From the NCBI RefSeq assembly GCF_001648175.1, contig NZ_CP015243.1, forward strand, positions 1,798,001 to 1,862,000: DNA of 64,000 nucleotides, read 5' to 3'. A program made the translations under genes and the position numbers. This stretch comes from Halotalea alkalilenta. GTDB taxonomy: Bacteria > Pseudomonadota > Gammaproteobacteria > Pseudomonadales > Halomonadaceae. The notes below the pieces were generated by a model. The model was not told the DNA's origin, did not search any database, and saw nothing but the letters and a program-made list of their open reading frames with translations. This document shows, one piece after another, positions 56,194-64,000 of this stretch. Each line of letters begins with the position of its first letter. Position 1 is the first letter of the stretch.

Positions 56194-56346
56194 TCAGGCG
56201 GCTTGGCGATACTCCCGCGCTTGGGGTGAACGCTTGCGGGAGTAGCTGCCCTTGCCCTTCTTGGGTTTCTCCTGGCGCATCCGGTAGAGCGGGCTGCGCA
56301 GCTGCGCTTTGAGCGCATTGTCTCGGATACCGCGGTCTTTCTTCAT
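56194..56346 (-). CDS. arfA: Alternative ribosome-rescue factor ArfA
   Basis: A 50-residue basic protein. GIRDNALKAQLRSPLYRMR followed by EKPKKGKGSYSRK matches the core of E. coli ArfA ([32 protein letters not shown]). ArfA recruits RF2 to ribosomes stalled on nonstop mRNA when trans-translation fails. The ATG at 56346 has AAGGAGAG upstream. A hairpin lies inside the last third of the gene (56211-56243, codons about 35-46), just after the KGKGSYSRK stretch. In E. coli this place is cut or terminates transcription, so that the full-length product is made from truncated mRNA and is tagged by tmRNA. The frame stays open upstream through the pentanucleotide repeat, but no start there is supported. 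Convergent with gbcB. Confidence 0.88.
   Translation of the reverse strand: MKKDRGIRDNALKAQLRSPLYRMRQEKPKKGKGSYSRKRSPQAREYRQAA
56211..56243 (-). promoter_or_regulatory. Intragenic hairpin of arfA
   Basis: ACTCCCGC (56211-56218) and GCGGGAGT (56236-56243) form an 8-bp stem within the arfA coding sequence. Its place after the KGKGSY codons matches the RNase III/terminator hairpin that ties ArfA production to trans-translation in enterobacteria. Confidence 0.7.
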
Positions 56347-56708
56347 CTTCTGCTCTCCTTTCCAGGTCGCGCTGCAATCGTGCGCGGTCGAGCTGATCGC
56401 ATTGGGTCGCGTCAGCGCGGGTGGAGGATAGCCTGGTTCGCCACGCCACGCCACGCCACGCCACGCCACGCCACGCCACGCCACGCCACGCCACGCCACG
56501 CCACGCCACGCCATCCGGCACACCTCGTCTCGATCCAAGCGTCGCGCCTCGTGGCGGGTGGTTTGAGCATTTCGACGTCGCACACAGGCAAACGCCGCAG
56601 GATGCCTCGAGCAAGTATGGGCTTGTCATCGATAGCTGATTTTCCCCTGTCGCCGGGTCGTTCCTGCGCCCGGTGTTCTTTTCTGGATACCTGCCCGCGT
56701 ACGAGCAC
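56347..56708. other. Divergent spacer arfA | purU (362 bases)
   Basis: No supported gene lies here. The main content is the perfect CCACG repeat at 56441-56510. The rest (56511-56708) probably contains the purU promoter. Long open frames across the repeat encode only periodic pentapeptides. Confidence 0.55.
56441..56510. repeat. Perfect CCACG pentanucleotide repeat, 14 copies
   Basis: Fourteen head-to-tail CCACG units (70 bases) without any mismatch. The array lies about 95 bases upstream of the arfA start and about 200 bases upstream of purU. Such perfect short repeats change length by slipped-strand mispairing, so copy number may vary between cells and alter promoter spacing for either gene. 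Confidence 0.97.
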
Positions 56709-57581
56709 ATGCCCATGACCACCGCCTTTGATGGTTGGATTCTCGCCGCCCAGGGGCCGAGCCGCCTCGGCACCATTGATGTCGTCACCCGCTTTCTGTT
56801 CGAGCGTGGCTGCTACGTCACCGAGCATCACAGCTTCGACGATCGCCTTGAGCGGCGCTTCTTCATCCGCGTCGAGTTCTGCGACCTGCCGGTCGAGGCG
56901 CAGGAGGAGTTTCGCGCCGCGCTCGCCGAACGCTTGGCGCCTTTTTCGATGGAGTTCGAGCTGGTGCCGCCGGGTCACAAGCCCAAGGTGGTGATCATGG
57001 TCTCGAAGGCCGACCACTGCCTGAACGATCTGCTCTATCGTCAGCGCACCGGCGCGCTCAACATGGACATTCGCGCGGTGGTCTCCAACCATCCGGACCT
57101 CGAACCGCTGGTCCGCGCCCACGGTATCGACTGGCACCACTTCCCACTCAGCGCCGACCACCCCGAGCGCAAGCCGGTCCAGGAGCGCAGGGTGATCGAG
57201 GTGATCGAGGGCAGCGGTGCCGAGCTGACCATCCTGGCCCGCTACATGCAGGTGCTCTCCGCCGAACTCTGCCAGCGCCTCGACGGCCGGGCGATCAACA
57301 TCCATCACTCGCTGCTGCCCGGTTTCAAGGGCGCGCGCCCCTATCACCAGGCCTACGCCAAAGGGGTCAAGCTGGTCGGTGCCACTGCCCACTACATCAA
57401 TGACGACCTCGATGAGGGGCCGATCATCGCCCAAGGGGTGGAGGCGGTGGATCACGCCCACTATCCGGAGGAGCTGGTCAGCAAGGGGCGCGATATCGAG
57501 TGCCTGACGCTGGCCCGCGCGGTGAAGCAGCACCTCGAGCGCCGGGTATTCCTCAGCGGGCGGCGCACGGTGGTGTTCTAG
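56709..57581 (+). CDS. purU: Formyltetrahydrofolate deformylase
   Basis: A 290-residue enzyme that hydrolyses 10-formyl-THF to formate and THF. An N-terminal ACT-like domain has GTIDVVTRFLFERGCYVTEH. The formyltransferase fold has KVVIMVSKADHCLNDLLYR, VSNHPDLEPLV, LARYMQVLS, NIHHSLLPGFKGARPYHQA and GATAHYINDDLDEGPII. Near betaine catabolism genes it may free THF loaded with the one-carbon units released from betaine, dimethylglycine and sarcosine. Start choice between 56709 and 56715 is uncertain. Confidence 0.93.
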   Translation: MPMTTAFDGWILAAQGPSRLGTIDVVTRFLFERGCYVTEHHSFDDRLERRFFIRVEFCDLPVEAQEEFRAALAERLAPFSMEFELVPPGHKPKVVIMVSKADHCLNDLLYRQRTGALNMDIRAVVSNHPDLEPLVRAHGIDWHHFPLSADHPERKPVQERRVIEVIEGSGAELTILARYMQVLSAELCQRLDGRAINIHHSLLPGFKGARPYHQAYAKGVKLVGATAHYINDDLDEGPIIAQGVEAVDHAHYPEELVSKGRDIECLTLARAVKQHLERRVFLSGRRTVVF

Positions 57582-57588
57582 CCTGGGT

Positions 57589-57607
57589 CGACGCCGCCCG
57601 GGCGTCG
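57589..57607. terminator. Hairpin between convergent purU and alcohol dehydrogenase genes
   Basis: CGACGCC, loop GCCCG, GGCGTCG form a 7-bp stem right after the purU stop. Only a short T-containing stretch follows, so termination is likely but not proven. Confidence 0.5.
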
Positions 57608-57641
57608 TCGATTTGGTGATGGATTTGGCGACGAGACGTGC

Positions 57642-58811
57642 TTAGCCGAAGTCGTCGGCATAGCAGTGCCGGTAGAGCGTTATGATCTCGGCGTGGCTCG
57701 GTATCCGGGGATTGTTGCCGGGGCTGCCGCTCGCCAGCGCGTCTTCGGCCATTTTATCGAGCCGTGGCGCGAGCGCTTCCCACTCGATCCCATAGCGCTG
57801 CATGTTGGGAATCTCGAGACTCAGGCATAGACGCTTGACCCAGGCGACCACGGCGTCCGCCGCGGCATCGATGTCCCGAGGGCACTCACCGGGGAGTAGC
57901 ACCGCGGCCAGTTCGGCCAGGCGAGGCGCGCAGTCGCGACGGCTGAATTCGAGTACGCCGGGCAGCAGCATGGCGTTGGAGATGCCGTGGGGGACGTGGA
58001 ACAGCGCACCGAGCGGGCGCGACATGCCGTGCACCAGCCCCACCGAGGCGTTGGAGAATGCCTGGCCGGCCTGGGTCGCGCCGAGCGATAGCTCGCTCCA
58101 GGCGTCGAGGTCCTCACGGTCGCGCCAGGCGCGTTCGAGATGGCGTCCGATTCGTGCGCAGGCGGCCAGTGCCAGGGTGTCGGTATAGGGGTGGGCGCGT
58201 CGCGACAGATAGGCTTCGATCGCGTGGGTCAAAGCGTCGACCCCGGTGGCGGCGACCACTGGACCGGGTGCCGAGCGGGCGAGCTCGGGATCGACGATCG
58301 CCACCGCGGGCATCAGTGCGGCGCGCTTGATCATCATCTTGATCCCGCGCTCGGTGTCGGTGATCACGGTGACGTCGGTGCCCTCCGAGCCCGTGCCCGC
58401 GGTGGTCGGTACCGCGATCAGCGGCAGCGCCACCGCCCCCGGGTGCTGGCGCGGGTCGAGGTAGTCGGCGATATCGCCACCGCTCGCGGCGAGCAGCGCC
58501 ACCGCCTTCGCCGCATCGATGCAGCTACCACCGCCGAGGCCGACCAGCATCCGGCAGTCGTATTCGCGGGCGATCGCCAGCGCCGCCTTCACGTGGCGAT
58601 CCTCCGGTTCCCCGTCGACGTCGATGAAGCTCGAACACTCCACCCCCGCATCCTCGAGCAGGATGCGGGCACGGTTGATCAGGCCGAGCATTTCCATCGT
58701 CCGGTCGCCGACCAGCAGCGCTCGACTGCCGAACCTCGCGGCTTCCTCGCCGAGTCTTTCGAAGGCGCCCGCGCCATAGTGGAGCGTATCGGGGGAGAAA
58801 ATGCTCGGCAT
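57642..58811 (-). CDS. Iron-containing alcohol dehydrogenase
   Basis: A 389-residue group III (iron-dependent) alcohol dehydrogenase. It has GLGGGSCIDAAKAVALLA (NAD motif), PTTAGTGSEGTDVTVITD, and the metal ligand region GVDALTHAIEAYLS followed by GLVHGMSRPLGALFHVPHG. It oxidises an alcohol or reduces an aldehyde in the cytoplasm. Beside gbcAB and purU a role with formaldehyde is conceivable, but the substrate is unknown. The ATG at 58811 has AGGA nine bases upstream; a frame extension to 58844 is unneeded. Confidence 0.88.
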   Translation of the reverse strand: MPSIFSPDTLHYGAGAFERLGEEAARFGSRALLVGDRTMEMLGLINRARILLEDAGVECSSFIDVDGEPEDRHVKAALAIAREYDCRMLVGLGGGSCIDAAKAVALLAASGGDIADYLDPRQHPGAVALPLIAVPTTAGTGSEGTDVTVITDTERGIKMMIKRAALMPAVAIVDPELARSAPGPVVAATGVDALTHAIEAYLSRRAHPYTDTLALAACARIGRHLERAWRDREDLDAWSELSLGATQAGQAFSNASVGLVHGMSRPLGALFHVPHGISNAMLLPGVLEFSRRDCAPRLAELAAVLLPGECPRDIDAAADAVVAWVKRLCLSLEIPNMQRYGIEWEALAPRLDKMAEDALASGSPGNNPRIPSHAEIITLYRHCYADDFG

Positions 58812-58895
58812 CGTCGGTTTCCTATCCTCGCTGGGCTCGCCCAAGCCTAACCAGACGGCCCTGGCTTCGCGCTCCCGACTTTGGTGGCATGAAGG

Positions 58896-60620
58896 CTAGC
58901 ACTCGGCGCTGTCCAGCCACTCCTTCGCTTGGCGTCGCGCGCGGGCAAGACCCGCGACGTAGGCCAGCCGATGCTTGACGCTCCTCACTCCCGCGCGGCG
59001 AAGCTTGAGCCGCAGCCGGGGACGCACGCCCACCAGCACCAGGCCGATGTGCTGGCGGCGATAGTCGTCGATCACGTTCTCGAGCGCGACCAGCGCGGTC
59101 ATGTCGAGCAGCGGTACGTCGCGCATGTCGACGATCACCACCCGCACCTCGGGGTCGAAGCGCCGCAGCGCGCCGAGCGCCTTTTCCGCCGCACCGAAGA
59201 ACAGCGGTCCGCTGATCGAGTAGCCACGCACACCCGCTGGCAGCGCCTCGAGCAGATCGGCGTCGCTCTGGATCAGCGATGCCGTGGCGGTCTCCTCGCT
59301 CATCCGCTTGATGAAAAGCCCAGCGGCGAGCAGCAGCCCGACGCCCACCGCCAGCACCATATCGAACAACACGGTGAGCACCAGGCAGGTCAGCAGTACC
59401 AATTGATCGTGGCGTGGGGCGACGCGCAGTGCGTGGACCACGTGGCGCGGTTCGCTCATGTTCCAGGCGACCATCAGCAGCAGCGCCGCCAGTGCCGCCA
59501 TCGGCAGGGTGGCGAACAGCGGGGCGAGCAGCAGGATCGCCAGCAGCACCACCGCGGCGTGGATCACCGCGGCCAACGGAGAGTAGGCGCCCGCGCGTAC
59601 GCTGGCCGCGGTGCGGGCGATCGCGGCGGTCGCCGGGATGCCACCGAACAGCGGCGCGACCAGGTTGCCGATGCCCTGGCCGACCAGCTCGGCATCGGGG
59701 TCGTGACGGGAGCCCGCCATGCCGTCGGCGACTACCGCGCAGAGCAGCGACTCGATCGCGCCGAGCATCGCGATCGCCAGCGCCGACGGCAGCAGCGCCC
59801 GGAGTAGCTCGAAGGAGAGCCCGAGCGGCGCTCCGTCCGCGCCGGCCAGCTCCCATGGCCAGGCGAAGTCCGGCAGCATCGGCGGGATGCCGGGGAGGGT
59901 CAGGCCGTCTTGCTGGTAGTGGAAGCGTTCGCCGAGCGTCTCGGGACCCTGGCCGAAATGGACCATCGCCAGACCGGCCAGGGTGCCCACCGCCAGAGCG
60001 GCGAGATGGCCAGGTATCTTCGGCACCAGGCGTGGCCAGAGGATCAGCGTGGCGAGCGTCAGCGCGCCGATCAGCGCATCCGCGAAACGCAGGCTCGGCA
60101 GCGCTTGGCCCAGGGCTGCGAGCTGGGCGAGATAGTCATGGCCGGCGGCGGCGGGGCTCAAGCCGAGGAAGTCCTTGAGCTGAAGTGTGGCGATCACCAC
60201 ACCGATACCGGCGGTGAAGCCCAGCGTCACCGGATAGGGAATGAACTGGATCAGCCGGCCGACCCGCAGCATGCCCATCGTCACCAGGATCAGCCCGGCG
60301 AGCAGGGTGCAGGAGAGCAGGCCGCCGAGGCCGAAGCGCTCGGTGATCGGCAGCAGTACCACGACGAAGGCCGCGGTCGGACCGCTGATGTTGTAGCGCG
60401 AGCCGCCGCAGAGGGCGATCAGCGGGGCCGCCACCATCACGGTGTAGAGGCCATGCTGGGGCGGCACGCCGATTGCGATCGCCAGCGCCATCGCCAGAGG
60501 AATGGCGATCACGCCGACGGTGAGGCCGGCGACGATGTCGCGGCGTAAATGGGCGAGGGAATAGCCACTGCCAAGGGTCTGACGGGCAGCGGAAAACAGC
60601 GGGATGGAACGGTTGGACAT
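58896..60620 (-). CDS. SulP family anion transporter with STAS domain
   Basis: A 574-residue SLC26/SulP transporter. The membrane part has about 12-14 helices with AGLTVGVIAIPLAMALAIAIGVPPQHGLY, SGPTAAFVV and GIGNLVAPLFGGIPATAAIARTAASVRAG. The C-terminal STAS domain has VRVVIVDMRDVPLLDMTALVALENV. E. coli DauA, of similar length, carries C4-dicarboxylates, while others carry sulfate or bicarbonate; the substrate here is not clear. The frame is open to 60851, but the ATG at 60620 begins just before the first conserved segment. Confidence 0.9.
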   Translation of the reverse strand: MSNRSIPLFSAARQTLGSGYSLAHLRRDIVAGLTVGVIAIPLAMALAIAIGVPPQHGLYTVMVAAPLIALCGGSRYNISGPTAAFVVVLLPITERFGLGGLLSCTLLAGLILVTMGMLRVGRLIQFIPYPVTLGFTAGIGVVIATLQLKDFLGLSPAAAGHDYLAQLAALGQALPSLRFADALIGALTLATLILWPRLVPKIPGHLAALAVGTLAGLAMVHFGQGPETLGERFHYQQDGLTLPGIPPMLPDFAWPWELAGADGAPLGLSFELLRALLPSALAIAMLGAIESLLCAVVADGMAGSRHDPDAELVGQGIGNLVAPLFGGIPATAAIARTAASVRAGAYSPLAAVIHAAVVLLAILLLAPLFATLPMAALAALLLMVAWNMSEPRHVVHALRVAPRHDQLVLLTCLVLTVLFDMVLAVGVGLLLAAGLFIKRMSEETATASLIQSDADLLEALPAGVRGYSISGPLFFGAAEKALGALRRFDPEVRVVIVDMRDVPLLDMTALVALENVIDDYRRQHIGLVLVGVRPRLRLKLRRAGVRSVKHRLAYVAGLARARRQAKEWLDSAEC

Positions 60621-60846
60621 GAATGGCCGGGCCTCTCGGGAATACGGAGGTGGTCGTCGTGGGCGCGGTGCCGCGCGGCGGCCGTCGAGGCATTGAACAC
60701 CCTGGCGCACTGGCGCGCATCCGGGGAGGGAAAAAAACTGCGCCGGAGGTGACGAAGCGAAAGTGATAATTTGTCGCATTTGCGCGTGATTGTCGGGCAA
60801 CGTGTATGCAACGCGCACGATATGCCGAATCAATCCGGGCCATAGC

Positions 60847-60876
60847 TTCACAGCAATGGCTAAACAGGACTAAAAT
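60847..60876 (+). promoter_or_regulatory. Candidate sigma-70 promoter of the suf operon
   Basis: TTCACA (60847-60852) and TAAAAT (60871-60876) with 18-base spacing stand 30 bases before the GTG start of the Rrf2 regulator. Confidence 0.55.
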
Positions 60877-60881
60877 AGTCC
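60867..60881 (+). promoter_or_regulatory. IscR/Rrf2-like operator over the -10 element
   Basis: GGACTAAAATAGTCC is a perfect palindrome around an AAA-containing centre and overlaps the -10 TAAAAT. It matches the GACT-N-AGTC core of the IscR type of site. It is placed for autorepression by the Rrf2 regulator just downstream. Confidence 0.65.
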
Positions 60882-60905
60882 GCAATCACTCAACGGGGTG
60901 GAAGC

Positions 60906-61409
60906 GTGCTCAAACTGTCGAAACTCAGCGATTACGCCGGTGTGGTGATGGCGCAGATCGCTCGCCATCCGGAGAGCGCTCACGCCGCGCCGGAACTGGC
61001 GGCGAGCGTCGGCCTGCCGCGTCCGACGGTGAGCAAGACACTCAAGCTTTTGCAAAAGGCTGGGCTTTTGATTTCGCGACGCGGTGTGCAGGGCGGCTAT
61101 CTGCTCGCCCGCCCGGCCCGCTCGATCCGGGTCAGCGACATTATCGAGGCGATCGAGGGGCCGGTGGCGATGACCGCTTGCAGTCACGGTGGCAGCGACT
61201 GCGACCTGGCGGCGACTTGCGGCGTAGCCGACAACTGGCAGCGGGTGTCGGTCGCGATTCGCCAGCTGCTCGATAGCGTCACCCTCGAGCATCTCGCCCA
61301 GCGCGAGCCGCTCAAGCTGACCCCGCCGCGCGCCGAGACCGCCGTTCGCCGCATCAGCGAGTCGCTCTTGGTCAGTGACGCGCGGGTCACCGATGCGACA
61401 GCGCGCTGA
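60906..61409 (+). CDS. SUF system Rrf2-family transcriptional regulator
   Basis: A 167-residue Rrf2/IscR-family regulator. The winged helix is [19 protein letters not shown] through [19 protein letters not shown] and [14 protein letters not shown]. Three cysteines (in [18 protein letters not shown]) probably hold an Fe-S cluster that reports cluster status. It stands 90 bases before sufB, a position typical of the SUF-specific Rrf2 regulators of gammaproteobacteria. The start is GTG. A palindromic operator lies over its own promoter. Confidence 0.92.
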   Translation: MLKLSKLSDYAGVVMAQIARHPESAHAAPELAASVGLPRPTVSKTLKLLQKAGLLISRRGVQGGYLLARPARSIRVSDIIEAIEGPVAMTACSHGGSDCDLAATCGVADNWQRVSVAIRQLLDSVTLEHLAQREPLKLTPPRAETAVRRISESLLVSDARVTDATAR

Positions 61410-61498
61410 GCGCGGCAGGACATTTCCGCGCAAGCCGCGGACTAGACACATACATGAAGGGCCGAGCGACCGTCACTACGCTCGCAGGGGAGAGGAAT

Positions 61499-62941
<1,443 letters not shown>

Positions 62942-63019
62942 GGCCGGCGCGAATATCGACATTATCCCCGGCGCCGCCAGGTCGCCGGCACCACGCTAGA
63001 TATGAAAGGTTCAGACATC

Positions 63020-63772
63020 ATGCTCGAGATCAAGGATCTACACGCCAAGGTCGAAGACAAGGCCATCCTCAAGGGGGTCGACCTGACCATCGCGCCGGGC
63101 GAAGTTCACGCGATCATGGGCCCCAACGGCGCCGGCAAGTCGACCCTCTCGGCGGTGATCGCCGGCAAGGAGGGCTATGAGGTCACCGGCGGGTCGATCA
63201 CCTTCGAAGGCCGTGACCTGCTCGAGATGGAAGTCGAGGAGCGCGCTCAGGCGGGGGTGTTGATGGGTTTTCAGTACCCGGTCGAGATTCCGGGCGTGAA
63301 GAACGTCTACCTGCTGCGCGCGGCGCTCAACGCCAAACGCAAGGCCCAGGGGCTCGACGAGATCCCCGCTCCAGAGTTCATGCGGCTGATCAAGGACAAG
63401 CTCGCGTTCATGAAGATGGACGGTGCTTTCCTCCAGCGTGCGGTCAACGAAGGCTTCTCCGGCGGCGAGAAGAAGCGTAACGAGATCCTCCAGATGCTGG
63501 TGCTCGAGCCCAAGCTCGCACTGCTCGACGAGATCGACTCCGGTCTCGACATCGACGCGATGAAGGTGGTCGCCGAGGGAGTCAATTCGCTGCGTACGGA
63601 GGATCGGTCGATCCTGATCGTCACCCACTACCAGCGGCTGCTCGACTATATCGTGCCGGACTACGTCCATGTGCTGATCGACGGGCGCATCGCCCGCTCC
63701 GGCGACAAGGGGCTTGCCCTCGAGCTCGAGTCGCGCGGCTACGACTGGATCCTCGAAGGGGAGCACGCATGA
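63020..63772 (+). CDS. sufC: Fe-S assembly ATPase SufC
   Basis: A 250-residue ABC-type ATPase of the SufBCD complex. Walker A is [13 protein letters not shown], the signature is [14 protein letters not shown], Walker B is [15 protein letters not shown], and the switch His is in [10 protein letters not shown] favour the ATG at 63020 because AAAGG lies about ten bases upstream and the N-terminus [17 protein letters not shown] lines up with known SufC. An ATG at 63002, giving six more residues, lacks a ribosome site. The stop overlaps sufD (ATGA). Confidence 0.96.
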   Translation: MLEIKDLHAKVEDKAILKGVDLTIAPGEVHAIMGPNGAGKSTLSAVIAGKEGYEVTGGSITFEGRDLLEMEVEERAQAGVLMGFQYPVEIPGVKNVYLLRAALNAKRKAQGLDEIPAPEFMRLIKDKLAFMKMDGAFLQRAVNEGFSGGEKKRNEILQMLVLEPKLALLDEIDSGLDIDAMKVVAEGVNSLRTEDRSILIVTHYQRLLDYIVPDYVHVLIDGRIARSGDKGLALELESRGYDWILEGEHA

Positions 63773-64000
63773 CCGTTACCGCCATTCGTCCCGATGCGCC
63801 GGTGCCGGATCAGGCGCTGGGGCATTTCTCCGCGGGCTTCAACGCGCAGGCGCCGGCCGCCTTCGCTGGGCTCGAGCGGCTTCGCCAGCGCGGACGCGCG
63901 GCGTTCGAGGCGGTCGGACTGCCGACCCGCCGCGTCGAGGCTTGGAAGTACACCGACGTGCGCGCGATCGCGCGCACCGACTTCGCTCTCTCCGATCAGG
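63769..64000 (+). CDS. sufD: Fe-S assembly protein SufD (3'-truncated by window edge)
   Basis: Only the first 77 residues are inside the window. The ATG overlaps the sufC stop by four bases. The start includes [20 protein letters not shown] and [18 protein letters not shown], the conserved N-terminal signature of SufD. The rest of the operon (probably sufS and others) lies downstream. Confidence 0.93.
   Translation, partial: MTVTAIRPDAPVPDQALGHFSAGFNAQAPAAFAGLERLRQRGRAAFEAVGLPTRRVEAWKYTDVRAIARTDFALSDQ

Noticed and set aside
56380..57533. Open frames across the CCACG repeat encoding (RHATP)n or (WRGVA)n, including an N-terminal extension of ArfA
   Set aside because: The periodic peptide results from a five-base repeat with no stops in any frame; ArfA has a well-placed ATG with its own ribosome site at 56346.

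Overview
This 64 kb window is high-G+C chromosomal DNA of a Gram-negative gammaproteobacterium. The order hfq-hflX-hflK-hflC-hisZ-purA, the outer-membrane proteins, and the emphasis on glycine betaine/choline uptake and catabolism suggest a halotolerant member of the Halomonadaceae or a close relative. The genus cannot be fixed from this sequence. No rRNA, tRNA, CRISPR array, transposase or prophage gene was seen.

Layout. (1) 1-3.8 kb: the end of an aldo/keto reductase, a quinone oxidoreductase, and a DUF2946/PepSY membrane pair. (2) 3.9-7.7 kb: a cobalamin riboswitch followed by the tightly overlapped operon btuF-btuC-btuD-cobF. (3) 7.7-8.3 kb: a degenerate non-coding tandem repeat array. 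(4) 8.3-23.5 kb: housekeeping genes, namely queG (-), then nnrD, tsaE, amiC, mutL, miaA, hfq, hflX, hflK, hflC, hisZ and purA (+), closed by a strong terminator. (5) 23.5-39.3 kb: an iron island. It holds entCEBA and entF (-) for a catecholate siderophore of enterobactin type, a hydrolase-like gene overlapping the end of entF, a divergent fecI/fecR pair, a TonB-dependent transducer with an STN domain, a YncE-like beta-propeller and a cytochrome b561. Fur-box-like sequences sit upstream of entC, entF and fecI.

(6) 39.4-40.4 kb: an unrecognised gene with a ParB-like motif and a low-complexity tail. (7) 40.5-58.8 kb: a betaine/choline island. It contains an OpuAC-type binding protein, choX-choW-choV, the AraC-type regulator gbdR, and gbcA/gbcB (glycine betaine monooxygenase), with purU and an iron-type alcohol dehydrogenase nearby. 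Inserted in it are an exosortase-associated-type acyltransferase, a three-gene module (PstS-like periplasmic protein, outer-membrane beta-barrel, membrane GGDEF-EAL protein), a general porin, and a small arfA ribosome-rescue gene with an internal hairpin next to a 14-copy CCACG repeat. (8) 58.9-64 kb: a SulP transporter and the start of the suf operon (Rrf2 regulator, sufB, sufC, partial sufD), preceded by an IscR-like palindrome over the -10 element.

How they work together. The ent genes make 2,3-dihydroxybenzoate and couple it to serine. The fecI/fecR/receptor set would sense and import a ferric siderophore, and suf builds Fe-S clusters under iron or oxidative stress. The cho and gbc genes import choline/betaine and start betaine demethylation, whose one-carbon products purU and the alcohol dehydrogenase might help dispose of. 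The most novel candidate is the erythromycin-esterase/ChaN-like protein co-translated with entF, which could act on the siderophore trilactone. The second is the periplasmic-sensor/outer-membrane-barrel/c-di-GMP operon.
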